The notes beneath the pieces were generated by a model, which saw only the letters and a list, made by a program, of their open reading frames with translations, was not told the DNA's origin and did not search any database. Shown here piece by piece: positions 55,101 through 62,575 of a stretch of DNA of 64,000 nt. The stretch covers positions 61,847,603 to 61,911,602 of the forward strand of contig OZ024929.1 in assembly GCA_964017235.1 (NCBI GenBank), read 5' to 3'. Position 1 is the first letter of the stretch; every line of letters starts with the position of its first letter. Origin of the DNA: Sabellastarte sp. h YS-2021 (taxonomy: Eukaryota > Annelida > Polychaeta > Sabellida > Sabellidae). Both the position numbers and the translations under genes were made by a program.

Positions 55101-55383
55101 ATTTGCAACACTGTGGGCATTTGGCACATTTGGGGCAAAAACACAGTGATTTACAAAAGAAGCACTTTTCACAGACTTTATTGTATTTTTCATGTTTGAT
55201 ATTGGTCTTACGCCTTTCTTTTGCGGCTGCCCACTTTTTGATTTTGTTACAGAATGTACAAGACAAGCAACACTTTGACATTTTACAGAGTTCTTGACAA
55301 GCACATGAAAATCTGTCTGTTTTACATCTGACACATAATACTCCAATTTTGTTTGTAACTCCGGAGGAATTCTGCAGTAATTG
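52159..55383 (-). CDS. Copy 2 Cys-rich region plus tyrosine recombinase (readthrough frame)
   Basis: The frame is open without a stop from the codon after the gag UGA (55384-55386) to the YR stop at 52159, about 1,074 codons. The first ATG is at 55281. The N-terminus is cysteine-dense (LCVRC, FSCACQELC, CCLSCTFC, VCEKCFFCKSLCFCPKC, CAKCPQCCKC), probably zinc binding. The middle overlaps pol and has no recognisable fold. The C-terminal YR has RRSTRAVYEAKWALFVRWCE, then, counted from the ATG at 55281, Arg846/847 (SGKRRSEIHAW), H979 and R982 (AHDVR), H1004-W1005 and Tyr1015 (QFYLKDVAW), so the catalytic set is complete. The YR would integrate the element circle. I infer expression by UGA readthrough from gag; an internal start is the alternative. 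Confidence 0.8.
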   Translation of the reverse strand, partial: QLLQNSSGVTNKIGVLCVRCKTDRFSCACQELCKMSKCCLSCTFCNKIKKWAAAKERRKTNIKHEKYNKVCEKCFFCKSLCFCPKCAKCPQCCKCPASGGATTIVLGSMGTTRCKPKSSVHTKRGLCSPIQSQTLPSEGSPDSKRLCQSHQRLPLARGSTSLNQEEGSREGQGSNLSSLLQQTIHCSQTEPKVAANLGPQYSKSVFMRKNIQNGNPGDNSNLLTTGRVGDIAGLQRRLLPHSNPCQLPKIPQVPLPEPVLPISGSSLWPVNSSNGVHLCSQRGKTNGSVSRYKDPPVPRRLVDSSPYQRILPPGNPVPPSPLPGVGLDGKHAKIRTGTPTSLRFCRLPVRPTQRIGQTYSKPLGSPSTKSNRVITEQILPSENLHVSYRSTHCDRETGAPRQTAHETYSVAPQETLESPGISGKGDSNSEFSPSVPAVVDPRRKCPKGSTLTPPTTRSANLYRRLKRRLGCSLRRLHSKRYLVSARKQVAHKLLRTKSRVVSTKKIPTISARKGHPDCHRQHYSCGIHQQGGRYEVRFTLCPSLAAPMLVQSQTNSTEGQTHSGPSKCNCRQVVSPGTDHSDGVVPPSGDLRHPLSNLALSPSGHVCNKVQLQTSPICVPNSRPKGLVSGRSDNVLGRPGHVPFPSSVSDGEGGQQAVRSLVSQSNPDCSGMAQHALVLGPSRAVSDGSSLSSTPSRSSDPTFQQGPSQGSGKPKSPCLAPRAQTIREQGFSSPVASRIEAPQRRSTRAVYEAKWALFVRWCETSQVDFRNPSIKQIADFLLHLFQEKNLQPSTIDGYRSAIADKLGNTSVNVGKDDNLTRLLDSFHRDRPKGRRGVPAWNLSLVLHQLTKAPFEPLRKASLKHLTFKTVFLLALASGKRRSEIHAWLNKNIRHQADWSKVSLYPSPSFLAKNHLAKEGPECVAPVVIPALAPTLDKSLKEDRSLCPVRALRYYLDKTQALRTGKELVFVSFKQSFNKDISPATISSWIKQTVVLCYDLSDQDSLALHQVKAHDVRAFAASKAFQGGISLDQILAACHWKSHNTFTQFYLKDVAWADKELFHLGPVVAAQQIHH

Positions 55384-55637
55384 TCATTTATAATTTTTGG
55401 GATCCTTGGAGCCTCGCGAACCGCGACCGGGTTGACCACCCCTGCCTCTGCCGCGTGCTCTGCCCCGGCTACCAAATGATTTCCATGCGGGGAGATCTTT
55501 CCCGGAAGCACCGGTGGTACTTGAGTCGTCTTGCTTCCAACTAGTGGAGTAAGGCTGGTAGCGATGCTGCTTTTTCTGTACACCCGCGAACCCACCACGG
55601 CCCGGACCGGGCTGGTTGGTACGCTTGTGTGTTTCAA
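53061..55637 (-). CDS. Copy 2 pol: RT, RNase H, DAM-like methyltransferase domain
   Basis: The 858-codon open frame overlaps the gag end, and its first codon is TTG, so the true start is uncertain. The first ATG (55193) is residue 149 and still precedes the RT core at residue 182. RT: WRPILDLSTLN (278), SLDFSDAYFHIPI (316-328), YLDD (382-385). RNase H: FTDAS (546-550), LELKAV (579), ATDNTT (603-608), ADKLSR (655-660). MT-like: VDMFATRYN (688) and IAPGWPNMPWFWDLV (753-767), the third domain typical of DIRS pol. It would convert element RNA to circular DNA. The frame is +1 to gag at the conserved TATAAATGA. No inactivating change seen. Confidence 0.9.
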   Translation of the reverse strand: MKHTSVPTSPVRAVVGSRVYRKSSIATSLTPLVGSKTTQVPPVLPGKISPHGNHLVAGAEHAAEAGVVNPVAVREAPRIPKIINDNYCRIPPELQTKLEYYVSDVKQTDFHVLVKNSVKCQSVACLVHSVTKSKSGQPQKKGVRPISNMKNTIKSVKSASFVNHCVFAPNVPNAHSVANAQPVGGRLQLFWEVWARLGANPRVVSILKEGYVLPFNLRPCLVRDPLIVSGYANPIRDSHLQGALQALIKKKAVERVRVRTSLAFFNRLFIVPKPNQKWRPILDLSTLNQFLCVKTFKMETPETIRTSLQQGEWVTSLDFSDAYFHIPIHVNSRKYLRFHFQNQSYQFRALPFGLSTAPMEFTCVVKEVKLMAQSRGIRIHQYLDDWLIRAPTRESCHQGTQSLLALCQELGWMVNMQKSELEPQQVFDFVGYQYDLLNGLVRPTQNRWEALQQKVTGLLQNRSCRVRTFMSLIGLLTATEKQVPLGRLHMRPIQWHLKKHWRVPESLEKEIPIPSSLHQYLQWWTQEENVLKGQPLHPLRHAVQIFTDASKEGWGAHLGDFTASGTWSVPESKLHINFLELKAVLLALKRFQQLVQGKVILIATDNTTVVAYINKEGGMRSGSLCALLWRLLCWCNLRQIVLKARHIPGRLNVIADKLSRQGQIIQTEWSLHQEIFDILCRTWHYPQVDMFATRYNCKLVQFVSPIPDPKAWSVDALTMSWEGLDMYLFPPVSLMGKVVSKLSDHWYHRAILIAPGWPNMPWFWDLVELSAMVPLCLPHHPDLVTQPFNKARHRDLASLNLHAWLLEPRQSGSKGSLAQWRQELRRLKDVQPEQSTKRSGPFLLDGAKQVRWTSGTHL
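55378..55386 (-). promoter_or_regulatory. Candidate stop-codon readthrough signal (UGA CAA UUA)
   Basis: The gag stop reads AAA UGA CAA UUA on the coding strand. The six bases after the stop fit CARYYA, the context known to promote readthrough at leaky stop codons of the tobamovirus type. The homologous site in copy 1 (26046-26054) reads AAA UGA CAA UCA and also fits. Readthrough itself is inferred, not shown. Confidence 0.6.
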
Positions 55638-57300
55638 AGTTGTTTATCTCATCTTCCGCTTTTCTTATGATGTCATCTGGGAATAAAGCCCGGGTTTGAA
55701 GAGGGCAATTCCTGAGAGAGGAAAAGGTATCCGGTTTCACTCCTGCCCTCAGGTGATCCAGATAGGAATCTCTGCGGACTAGAGTCAAGTTAGCCATTTG
55801 GACGAAAGTAAAGTCCGAAAGGTGCTGAAGAGATTTCCCGACCGCAAAACTGATATTCTGATTAAATGCTGTTAAAAAGTGAAGTTCGTCCAGAGCCCCC
55901 TGGGCTTTTGCGGACGATTTACCTTTGCCAAGTTCTGCTTGTAGGGTTTTTAACTGTTCCTGAACAGCATCCTGCACTTTGGTTATACATCTATTGAAAC
56001 CAGCTGACTGGTTACAAATATAGCTTGTTTCTTTGGCAGCCTTTTCCCATTTGCGGAGAGTTTCCTGAGACAGCGGTCGGGAAGTAGGTTGAGATGAAGC
56101 AATAGTAGATTTAGCAACCCGGGCAAAGGAACTATTGAGCTTTGCGGCATCGTTGGGCCAGGAAGTTACGTATTTACCAGGCCTAGTTATGTCTTTGTTT
56201 TCTGCCGGGTGTATCCCGTACCATCTTGTCTGAGATTTTGGTGGTCGGAGATATTGATCAACATGTAGACCGCCCGGTTCTGTTGATTTTGACGGGTAGC
56301 CTTCAATTAGTACTAGATTGAGGTTTTCCAATTTTTTGCATAACCAGTCCTCTGGTGGTAAGTCAATGGAAACTTTTCCAACCGGTTGAGCCCGGTGGCC
56401 AACCCAGGGGTTGTCAGATCTGGAGGTGGGAGTGTACTCAAGGTCTGGAATGTGATTCCAGCCCATAAAGGCACGGACACCCCTTACCGTCTCCCTGTAA
56501 TTCTGATCTTCACTTATGGTTTTGTCAATGTCTGGAGAGTCTTGTTCAGATGGGTCTAGTACTTCTTCTTGATCAGAAACTTCACCCTCTTCTGAATGCT
56601 CCGGGGGTGGTTGAGTGATAGATGAGGCCACCGGGCCGGAAGAGCTCTGAGAAGAGAATACCGGTTCCGGGTCTGGTTGCGGATAAACATTCTCCAGAGG
56701 AGAGGTCATATCCATAGAGCTGGTGATAGTAGCTGTTGCCTTTGTTCTATCCGTGCCATAAGCCGGACCGGCTTGGCCGGAAGGAACGGAGGGTAGCAGA
56801 AAAGGTGCTTGTGACAAAGAACCAGCTGGAGCCTGATGCGTGACCGGTGCTTGGACCGGAGTGAAGGTAGGCTGTGGAGAGGGACGATGGCCCATGGTGA
56901 TGAGTGCCTCCAAACGCGCCATGCGAGTAGACCATTTATCATCTAGATCTTTTAAATCTTGACGGAAGTTTGGTTGAGCCAAGGTGAACTCCGTTTCAGT
57001 GTCATGAGGAGGGGAAGATGGAGCAACGTCCTGTTTTTCGAGCTGTGACACTACAGTAACGGTAGAGGGATCCACAAGTGATTCCTTACTCTTTAACTTC
57101 TCTTTACGGAGTTTGTAAGTCGGAGTAGAAAGCTGAAGCAATTGTTCGGGAGAAAGATTGTCACAAAACTCACAACTTAATTTGAGGACGCAAGGGTCGT
57201 CCCCCAAACCTTTGTCCCTACATCTGGCACATCGAGAGTGTGGATCAAAATTAGCCATGATATGTCCGCAGGCTCCTTTTCTCTGTCCTGGAGATGCCAT
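55384..57300 (-). CDS. Copy 2 gag-like protein (638 aa)
   Basis: ATG at 57298-57300 opens MASPGQRKGACGHIM; the frame ends with UGA at 55384-55386. The N-terminal zinc-ligand region (CGHIMANFDPHSRCARCRDK, SCEFCD) matches copy 1. A Pro/Ser-rich and acidic region follows, then the conserved capsid-like segment (AGFNRCITKVQDAVQEQ, FVQMANLTLVRRDSYLDHL, LFPDDIIRKAEDEI). The tail is RGG-rich (GRARGRGRGGQPGRGSRG) before KDPKNYK. It probably binds and packages element RNA. The stop lies in the same frame as the downstream Cys-rich/YR region, so limited readthrough would give a Gag-YR fusion of about 1,700 residues. Confidence 0.88.
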   Translation of the reverse strand: MASPGQRKGACGHIMANFDPHSRCARCRDKGLGDDPCVLKLSCEFCDNLSPEQLLQLSTPTYKLRKEKLKSKESLVDPSTVTVVSQLEKQDVAPSSPPHDTETEFTLAQPNFRQDLKDLDDKWSTRMARLEALITMGHRPSPQPTFTPVQAPVTHQAPAGSLSQAPFLLPSVPSGQAGPAYGTDRTKATATITSSMDMTSPLENVYPQPDPEPVFSSQSSSGPVASSITQPPPEHSEEGEVSDQEEVLDPSEQDSPDIDKTISEDQNYRETVRGVRAFMGWNHIPDLEYTPTSRSDNPWVGHRAQPVGKVSIDLPPEDWLCKKLENLNLVLIEGYPSKSTEPGGLHVDQYLRPPKSQTRWYGIHPAENKDITRPGKYVTSWPNDAAKLNSSFARVAKSTIASSQPTSRPLSQETLRKWEKAAKETSYICNQSAGFNRCITKVQDAVQEQLKTLQAELGKGKSSAKAQGALDELHFLTAFNQNISFAVGKSLQHLSDFTFVQMANLTLVRRDSYLDHLRAGVKPDTFSSLRNCPLQTRALFPDDIIRKAEDEINNFETHKRTNQPGPGRGGFAGVQKKQHRYQPYSTSWKQDDSSTTGASGKDLPAWKSFGSRGRARGRGRGGQPGRGSRGSKDPKNYK

Positions 57301-57412
57301 AGTGGTTTATCCAACTAACAGACAAATCTGAGAAAGTAACACCCAATATAACTTAAGATATATTTAAAAATAAAAGTGTTTCCACAAAATTCAAACTTGA
57401 ATGTCGCGCCAA

Positions 57413-57605
57413 ACGAAAAAGATGCTATGACGTCACGTCCCTCTGGCGAGTGAGGCAGGAACTAGGCCACCTGGCGAGTGGAGTGTAGTGTACCGGTCCT
57501 GCCCGGGGTGAAACCCAGGACGTCTTTTTCTTTCGTTTGGCGGGACCGGCTGGCGCCGGGCTATAGCTATCGTCTGGTAGGTAAGATGTATTAACGCAAT
57601 GAAAT
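57413..57605. repeat. Copy 2 ITR, gag side, probable promoter region
   Basis: Exact inverted partner of 51470-51642, plus the outer end AACGCAATGAAAT. TGACGTCA at 57428-57435 is a perfect CRE (CREB/ATF) palindrome about 130 bp upstream of the gag ATG. Confidence 0.88.
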
Positions 57606-57660
57606 GGTCTATATACTGGTAAAGCATGATGCGTTCTTATAGATCCCACAACCTCACCAT

Positions 57661-59758
57661 TAGTGGTCCTACGATTAGACGGAAAATCGATTCATCGTCT
57701 ATTTAAAACTTTCGATGTAGAAAATCGATTCTCATTTTAAGAATCGATTGTGAATCGAAAGTAAGACTTATAAACCACCAAATTTTCCCTTTTTCTACAG
57801 ATGTTTAACATTTTATTTTCGTAACATTTGTTTACATTATCTGCCATGTTTCTTTCACTGGTATCTACTTCCTGTTGGTTACAACTAAAACTCAAAATTT
57901 CTGTAGGTATTTAGAAGATCTTTTAATACAATAAACTAAGTTCAACCTAAATTAAATTTAACTTTCACTGCTTCACACACAACATGTATACTCCCTATAA
58001 ATGGGGAATAACAACCTTGGCCATAAATCAAGTGGAGAGAGATCACACTACTGTAATACTTCAGCAGTCTGCCATGAATATTTTTGACAAATTTTGTTGA
58101 ACAAGAAAACTAAAATGTTTACTACACTGCCATACTTAGAATTTTACAGTATCTAAGAAATTATAATTATATGAAATGAATAGGTCATGAAGATCTGCTT
58201 AAAAAAGGAAATTCATGGAATATTGTTTTCAGGATGAGAGAAATTTAACAGAATAATAGACAAATGCTTTACAGTAACATAAACAGGCAGAGAGAGAGTG
58301 AGGGGGATCTGACTTTGTTGAAGCTGGTGGGAGATACTTAGCCTTGCCACAGGCATTTATATGTATAAAGAAGGCACAACTGTTTGACTGCATTATAAGT
58401 ATTTTTCATAATGTTCTCATACACTTACTTAGCCTAGCTTGCTGAGGAGACTTCCAGACTAGAAAGGCCTTTGATACAATGTGCATTATGGCAAAAATAT
58501 TTCACGTTTGCATTATGGTTCAGACAGCCTGGAAGGCCAGGCTAGGAGATACTTTCAGTTTGAACTACACCTGTGTTGCTAACTGGGGAAGCTTTTAACT
58601 CAGGACACCCATGCACTGAAACACATACAAGTGCTAAATACACTTGATAAAATAACTGCACCATCCATTTATCAATGATACACAACTATTTATGTCATAT
58701 ATATGCTGTTTTGAGAAATTTTCATCATATTATTCCTGAGATAAGAGTCAGATTTTCCAGACCCCATCCAATACACATAAACTTGAGTGACAATGCTGAA
58801 ATACATGTTCACTTGTGCCAAACTGTTTCATATAACCTAATATATATTACAAAACATCAATATTGACCAGAAACAATAAAAGTCACTCTTCCATTTGATT
58901 AATGAAAATAGCATGTCTTTGAAAAGTGTCCGGAGTTAAAAATGGAAGGAAAATTCCATGAACACATGTCTATGTATTGTTTAGTTCCCAAAGAAGCATT
59001 TTATTCAGGATAATTTTCAGAAGCTGCTTGGCAGTCACTGTTCTTGACATATGATAATGATAAGCAGATATTCTATTCTTCTTTGTTGCATATATACAAA
59101 GTGTCCTGAGTTCACAACACGGGTGTACCACATGGTGATGTTGAACAAAAGGGGTTGAAATAGACTTGCACCAAGTTTTTGTATTTCTCATCCCTCTAAA
59201 TCTGACATAGTTGAAAACATTATACATCCACTTAAGGAGGGAAAAATCCTTCTCTTTGCTGAAACAGTACTTTTGTCAGCCCCACATTCTAGTATAAAGT
59301 CATACAGTCCTCATATAATACTTTAGAAAAAAGGACTTGAAGAAAGTCTAGAGTTGAAATATTGTTTATTTTAAGCATGATTGGTTGCTAATCTGCTGAT
59401 GTTACATTCAAACACTGTAAATGATTTAGCTGATGAAAAGGGAGAATGAAAATAAATATTATTTTGTAACTGTTAAGGCCACCTTAATAGATTATTATAT
59501 TATTGCTGATACACATACTTGTTGACTCTTCAACCTACTGGTTTCCTAACATACCCCCTTCCCTATCCCAAAATGTAAACAAATAACCTAGATTTTTTTC
59601 ACCACTGACCTATCGGAAGACTACTGTTATTATATTTGGTAAAAAAGAATATTCTTTCTTTCTTACAAAGCAAGCAGAAAAACGATTATAATCGATAATC
59701 GATTGCTCAGAGTTACCGATTAATCGATTCTGATTTTTTAGACCGATTCCTAACACTA
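57661..59758. mobile_element. hAT-type non-autonomous element, copy B (2,098 bp)
   Basis: It starts TAGTGGTCCTACGATT and ends CCGATTCCTAACACTA, flanked by the 8-bp direct repeat CTCACCAT (57653-57660 and 59759-59766). ATCGATT motifs cluster inside both ends. It is the inverted relative of copy A with about 600 bp more sequence (about 58900-59630 is poorly matched in A). No transposase ORF was found. It sits 55 bp from the end of DIRS copy 2, inside copy 4. Confidence 0.88.
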
Positions 59759-59766
59759 CTCACCAT

Positions 59767-61568
59767 GGACTAACATAGCAAACAGGCAGTGAACCGGTGT
59801 GAACTGTCATCAACAGGGAAGTGAAGATAAAATTCGTGTGAATCTGGCTATGGAAGAATGCAACTGTAAGGAAACGAGTTAACACACCCATTCACTTACA
59901 AGTAACAACTCGCGAAAAACCCAACAATATGAAAATAAGGTACTTAATTAGGCTTATTTACCTCAACTATTAGTGGTAGCCATCTCTTCCCAGCTTATCA
60001 CAACCGATAAACTGTAAAATTGTAGCGATATCACCATCTTACTGGTGTTATCGCCCTTTTGTCGATCATTTCATACACAGCTTTTATGCAAACTGATGTC
60101 TCCCGCATTTTATTCATTTATTTAAAACACATATCCACAACTGCTTTAGGAATATGAAAAAGTAACCCTTCCTGCTACTGTCTTTTCTGTATGAAAGGTA
60201 TGTGTGAAAGGTAAAGTATGGTTGAAAAAATCCACTTACTATGTTAAGATGTAAGGTGTAGAATATCTGCCACTATTGGACAAAAATTCTTCCTAAAGAT
60301 TACTCCTAACCCCTCTAAGTCTTACAGAGGAGGTGAGTTTGTAACAGTGTTAGAGGACTAATAATGGGAACCAAAACTGCCCTGGGGCACTAATCCCATT
60401 TCTAGCCATGTGTAGGAGTTTGCTCCTTCCCAGACAGAAGAAACACTATACACCAGAATTCATAAAATGAAGTTTTCCTGGACATCTGACCAAGAACTCA
60501 GCAGGAGAAAACCTCATTAAGAGTGAAAAATTCACTTTATTCTACCAAAATCATCTAAGAGATAACACTCCTGATGAGTAACAAGTTGAACAACTGTCAA
60601 CGGACTGCCCAAAACATCCAGAATTATTGCAGACTATAATAGACAAAACTGTAACCAGTCCAAGGTGCTAGTGTAGAACTGGATATTCTATGAGATTTCT
60701 GTTAATCCTTAAATTCTTGAAGACCTCCTGACAGAGGTCCTGCTAAATAACTCCAAAAATATTGTATCCTAAGATTTAACATGATTATGCTGCAAGAAAA
60801 CAGAGAGCCTGTATTCTTGAACAAAATCTTACAATGGGTAACTAGGTTTTATGTACCGGTGCCGGTTTCCAGCAGAAACCCTGCATAACACCACAGAATG
60901 AAAAGCTAATTACTGAGATGAAACACGACTCCGGTCATCTGACAACCCGATTCCAGACCTTTTGGGAGGTATGGAAACTCGATTGTCTTCGGATGACGTC
61001 ATGTAGGTATTTTCCTCCGTGAAAAGTTCCGACTGCACCTCACCGGAGGAATTAACGGTGTAAAACATCAACTCTGCATCCGGAACTTGCCCCCGATGTA
61101 GCATCCAAGAAAATCAAAGATGTCTGCCACCATAGGGGATTCCAACCAGTGACCTATTCGGCAGAGCATGATGTGGTGAGATCTTTGCTACCAAACGCCT
61201 GGCTATAGGAACCCGACGAGTGATAAGCTTTGTGACAATCGAATTGTCTCCATGCTTTCCTTTGTCGCCTAGCAACAAGTAAACTGTCCCTGCCGGAGCT
61301 AGTATGACTGCCGACAGTTTCAGTGTTAAAAATGAAGTAAATCTTCAAGCAAGAGGAAATTGCATAAAAAATAAAAAAGAACTTGACCCATCTGAAGAAA
61401 TACGTGCTTATGAAGAAAAAACATGCATTCTGAGCAGCAGAAGTTCTTCATCCAACGACAAACATCACTGTCGCCATCTTACAAAAAGTGGTTACCAATC
61501 CATGAAGAAAGGTCCACAAAAGCACTTTTCCTCTATGATTTCCTCTTAATTTTGTCCTGAGAAGACAT
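59767..61568 (-). pseudogene. Copy 4 gag and early pol remnant
   Basis: The CAT at 61566-61568 and the adjacent TTTTGTCCTGAGAAGACAT align with the gag start of copies 1 and 2 (TCTGTCCTGGAGATGCCAT). The frame is quickly lost to stops. Scattered short frames, for example 60910-61104 with NSSGEVQSELFTEEN, have an acidic Ser-rich composition like the gag middle. No domain can be assigned. Confidence 0.5.
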
Positions 61569-61673
61569 TGTGAACACAGATGTCATAAAACAGAACTCAA
61601 ATCCACAAAAAGTCCAAAATACTTAATAAAAATCCGAAAAGAAAATAAACATCCACACTCTAGGATGGCCAAC

Positions 61674-61839
61674 AAAAATAATGAAGGTTGTTTACTAGCG
61701 TGGTCACATGACCACTAGGGGGACATGCTAGTTCACACTCACTCACTGGCCTCTCTTAAAACTTTGGCCAGTGAGTTGGATGGCACCAACATATAGCAAT
61801 GGTCAGGAAATGGTAAGTGTATTTTTCGCAATAAAATTG
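61674..61839. repeat. Copy 4 ITR, gag side, ending at the junction with copy 3
   Basis: Inverted partner of 47995-48170. It ends TCGCAATAAAATTG (61826-61839), where the left end of copy 3 begins with no intervening sequence. Confidence 0.88.
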
Positions 61840-62060
61840 CAAATTTAATAAGTAAATTAAATTTTTATAAGTTAATACCCTATCCAATGGACAATTGCTA
61901 ATCCGGTCGGTGCAGACCGGCCCGCCAAACGACATAAAAAGTCATCCCGTATGCAAGCATACTGGCCGGCCGGCCTTGGAGTGCACTCGCCAGGTGGCGC
62001 ATAGGTATTTGCTTCCTGTCTAGACAGCGTGACGTCATGGCATCTTTTTCGATGTCCAAA
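61837..62060. repeat. Copy 3 ITR, YR side
   Basis: The outer end TTGCAAATTTAATAAGTAAA leads to CCCTATCCAATGGACAATTG, CCGGCCCGCCAAACG, CTCGCCAGGTGGCG and TGACGTCA at 62030-62037. The partner ITR is outside the window, so the boundary is estimated by analogy with copy 2. Confidence 0.75.
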
Positions 62061-62113
62061 CTTCATAGGACCCCAGTAAGTTGACAGCGGGGTCGGCTGG
62101 GAGGGTCTTGTGT

Positions 62114-62210
62114 GTCCATTGGATAGGGTATTAACTTATAAAAATTTAATTTACTTATTAAATTTGCAATTTTATTGCGTTAATACATCCTATCCAATGG
62201 ACAATTGCTG
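62114..62210. repeat. Copy 3 internal complementary region
   Basis: The left part is the reverse complement of the copy 3 left end (to GGACAATTG). The right part, from ATTGCGTTAATAC onward, should mirror the unseen right end. The joining core is CAATTTTATTGCG (62168-62180). Confidence 0.85.
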
Positions 62211-62375
62211 AATAACTACCGCTTGGCAGGTGGGTAAGTTACTGGGGACTTAGGAGAACTCAGGATAAGAACTAACAATTTTCTGTCAAGCCTGGGTAGA
62301 CCTTGAGGTCAGGAAACCCCTTAAAGCTATAGTCGGTCTACAGAAACCGGTCAAAAGGTCCAAACCGACATACCT

Positions 62376-62392
62376 CCCCCCCTTTCTTTTTT
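62376..62392 (-). other. Short A/G tract downstream of copy 3 YR
   Basis: The coding strand reads AAAAAAGAAAGGGGGGG, in the position of the A5G22 and A5G27 tracts of copies 1 and 2. Confidence 0.6.
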
Positions 62393-62575
62393 CCAGACCT
62401 GCACTGAGTCAGGGGAGGAGAGGGATGAGTTCAGTCCCATAGAAATAAACCTCCCGAAGGAAGCACGTCACAGTTTTTTTTTGTTTTTTTTTTATGATCT
62501 TTTTCTTGTATACAACTTAGCTATAAACGTACAATATTTACATAAATTATGTACAAATCTCCTCTCTTAGTGGGG

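Larger units (their letters stand above)
51428..57605 (-). mobile_element. DIRS-type retrotransposon, copy 2 (6.18 kb, apparently intact)
   Basis: Complete set: ITRs of 173 bp that are identical by eye (51470-51642 and 57413-57585), ICR at 51696-51795, homopurine tract, and gag, pol and YR frames without a disabling lesion. Identical ITRs indicate recent insertion. Both borders carry GCAATGAAAT (51418-51427 and 57596-57605), the core of the circle junction, so integration occurred at a 10-bp match inside copy 4. This is the best candidate for an active element in the window. Confidence 0.93.
47957..61839 (-). mobile_element. Old DIRS-type element, copy 4, split by later insertions
   Basis: ITRs lie at 47995-48170 and 61674-61820, with an ICR at 48219-48319 that mirrors both outer ends. 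Removing copy 2 (6.18 kb) and hAT copy B (2.1 kb) leaves about 5.6 kb, a normal DIRS length. Coding remnants are in the expected order on the - strand: gag start near 61568, then RNase H, MT-like and YR pieces at 51010-49150. All are heavily decayed. Confidence 0.85.
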
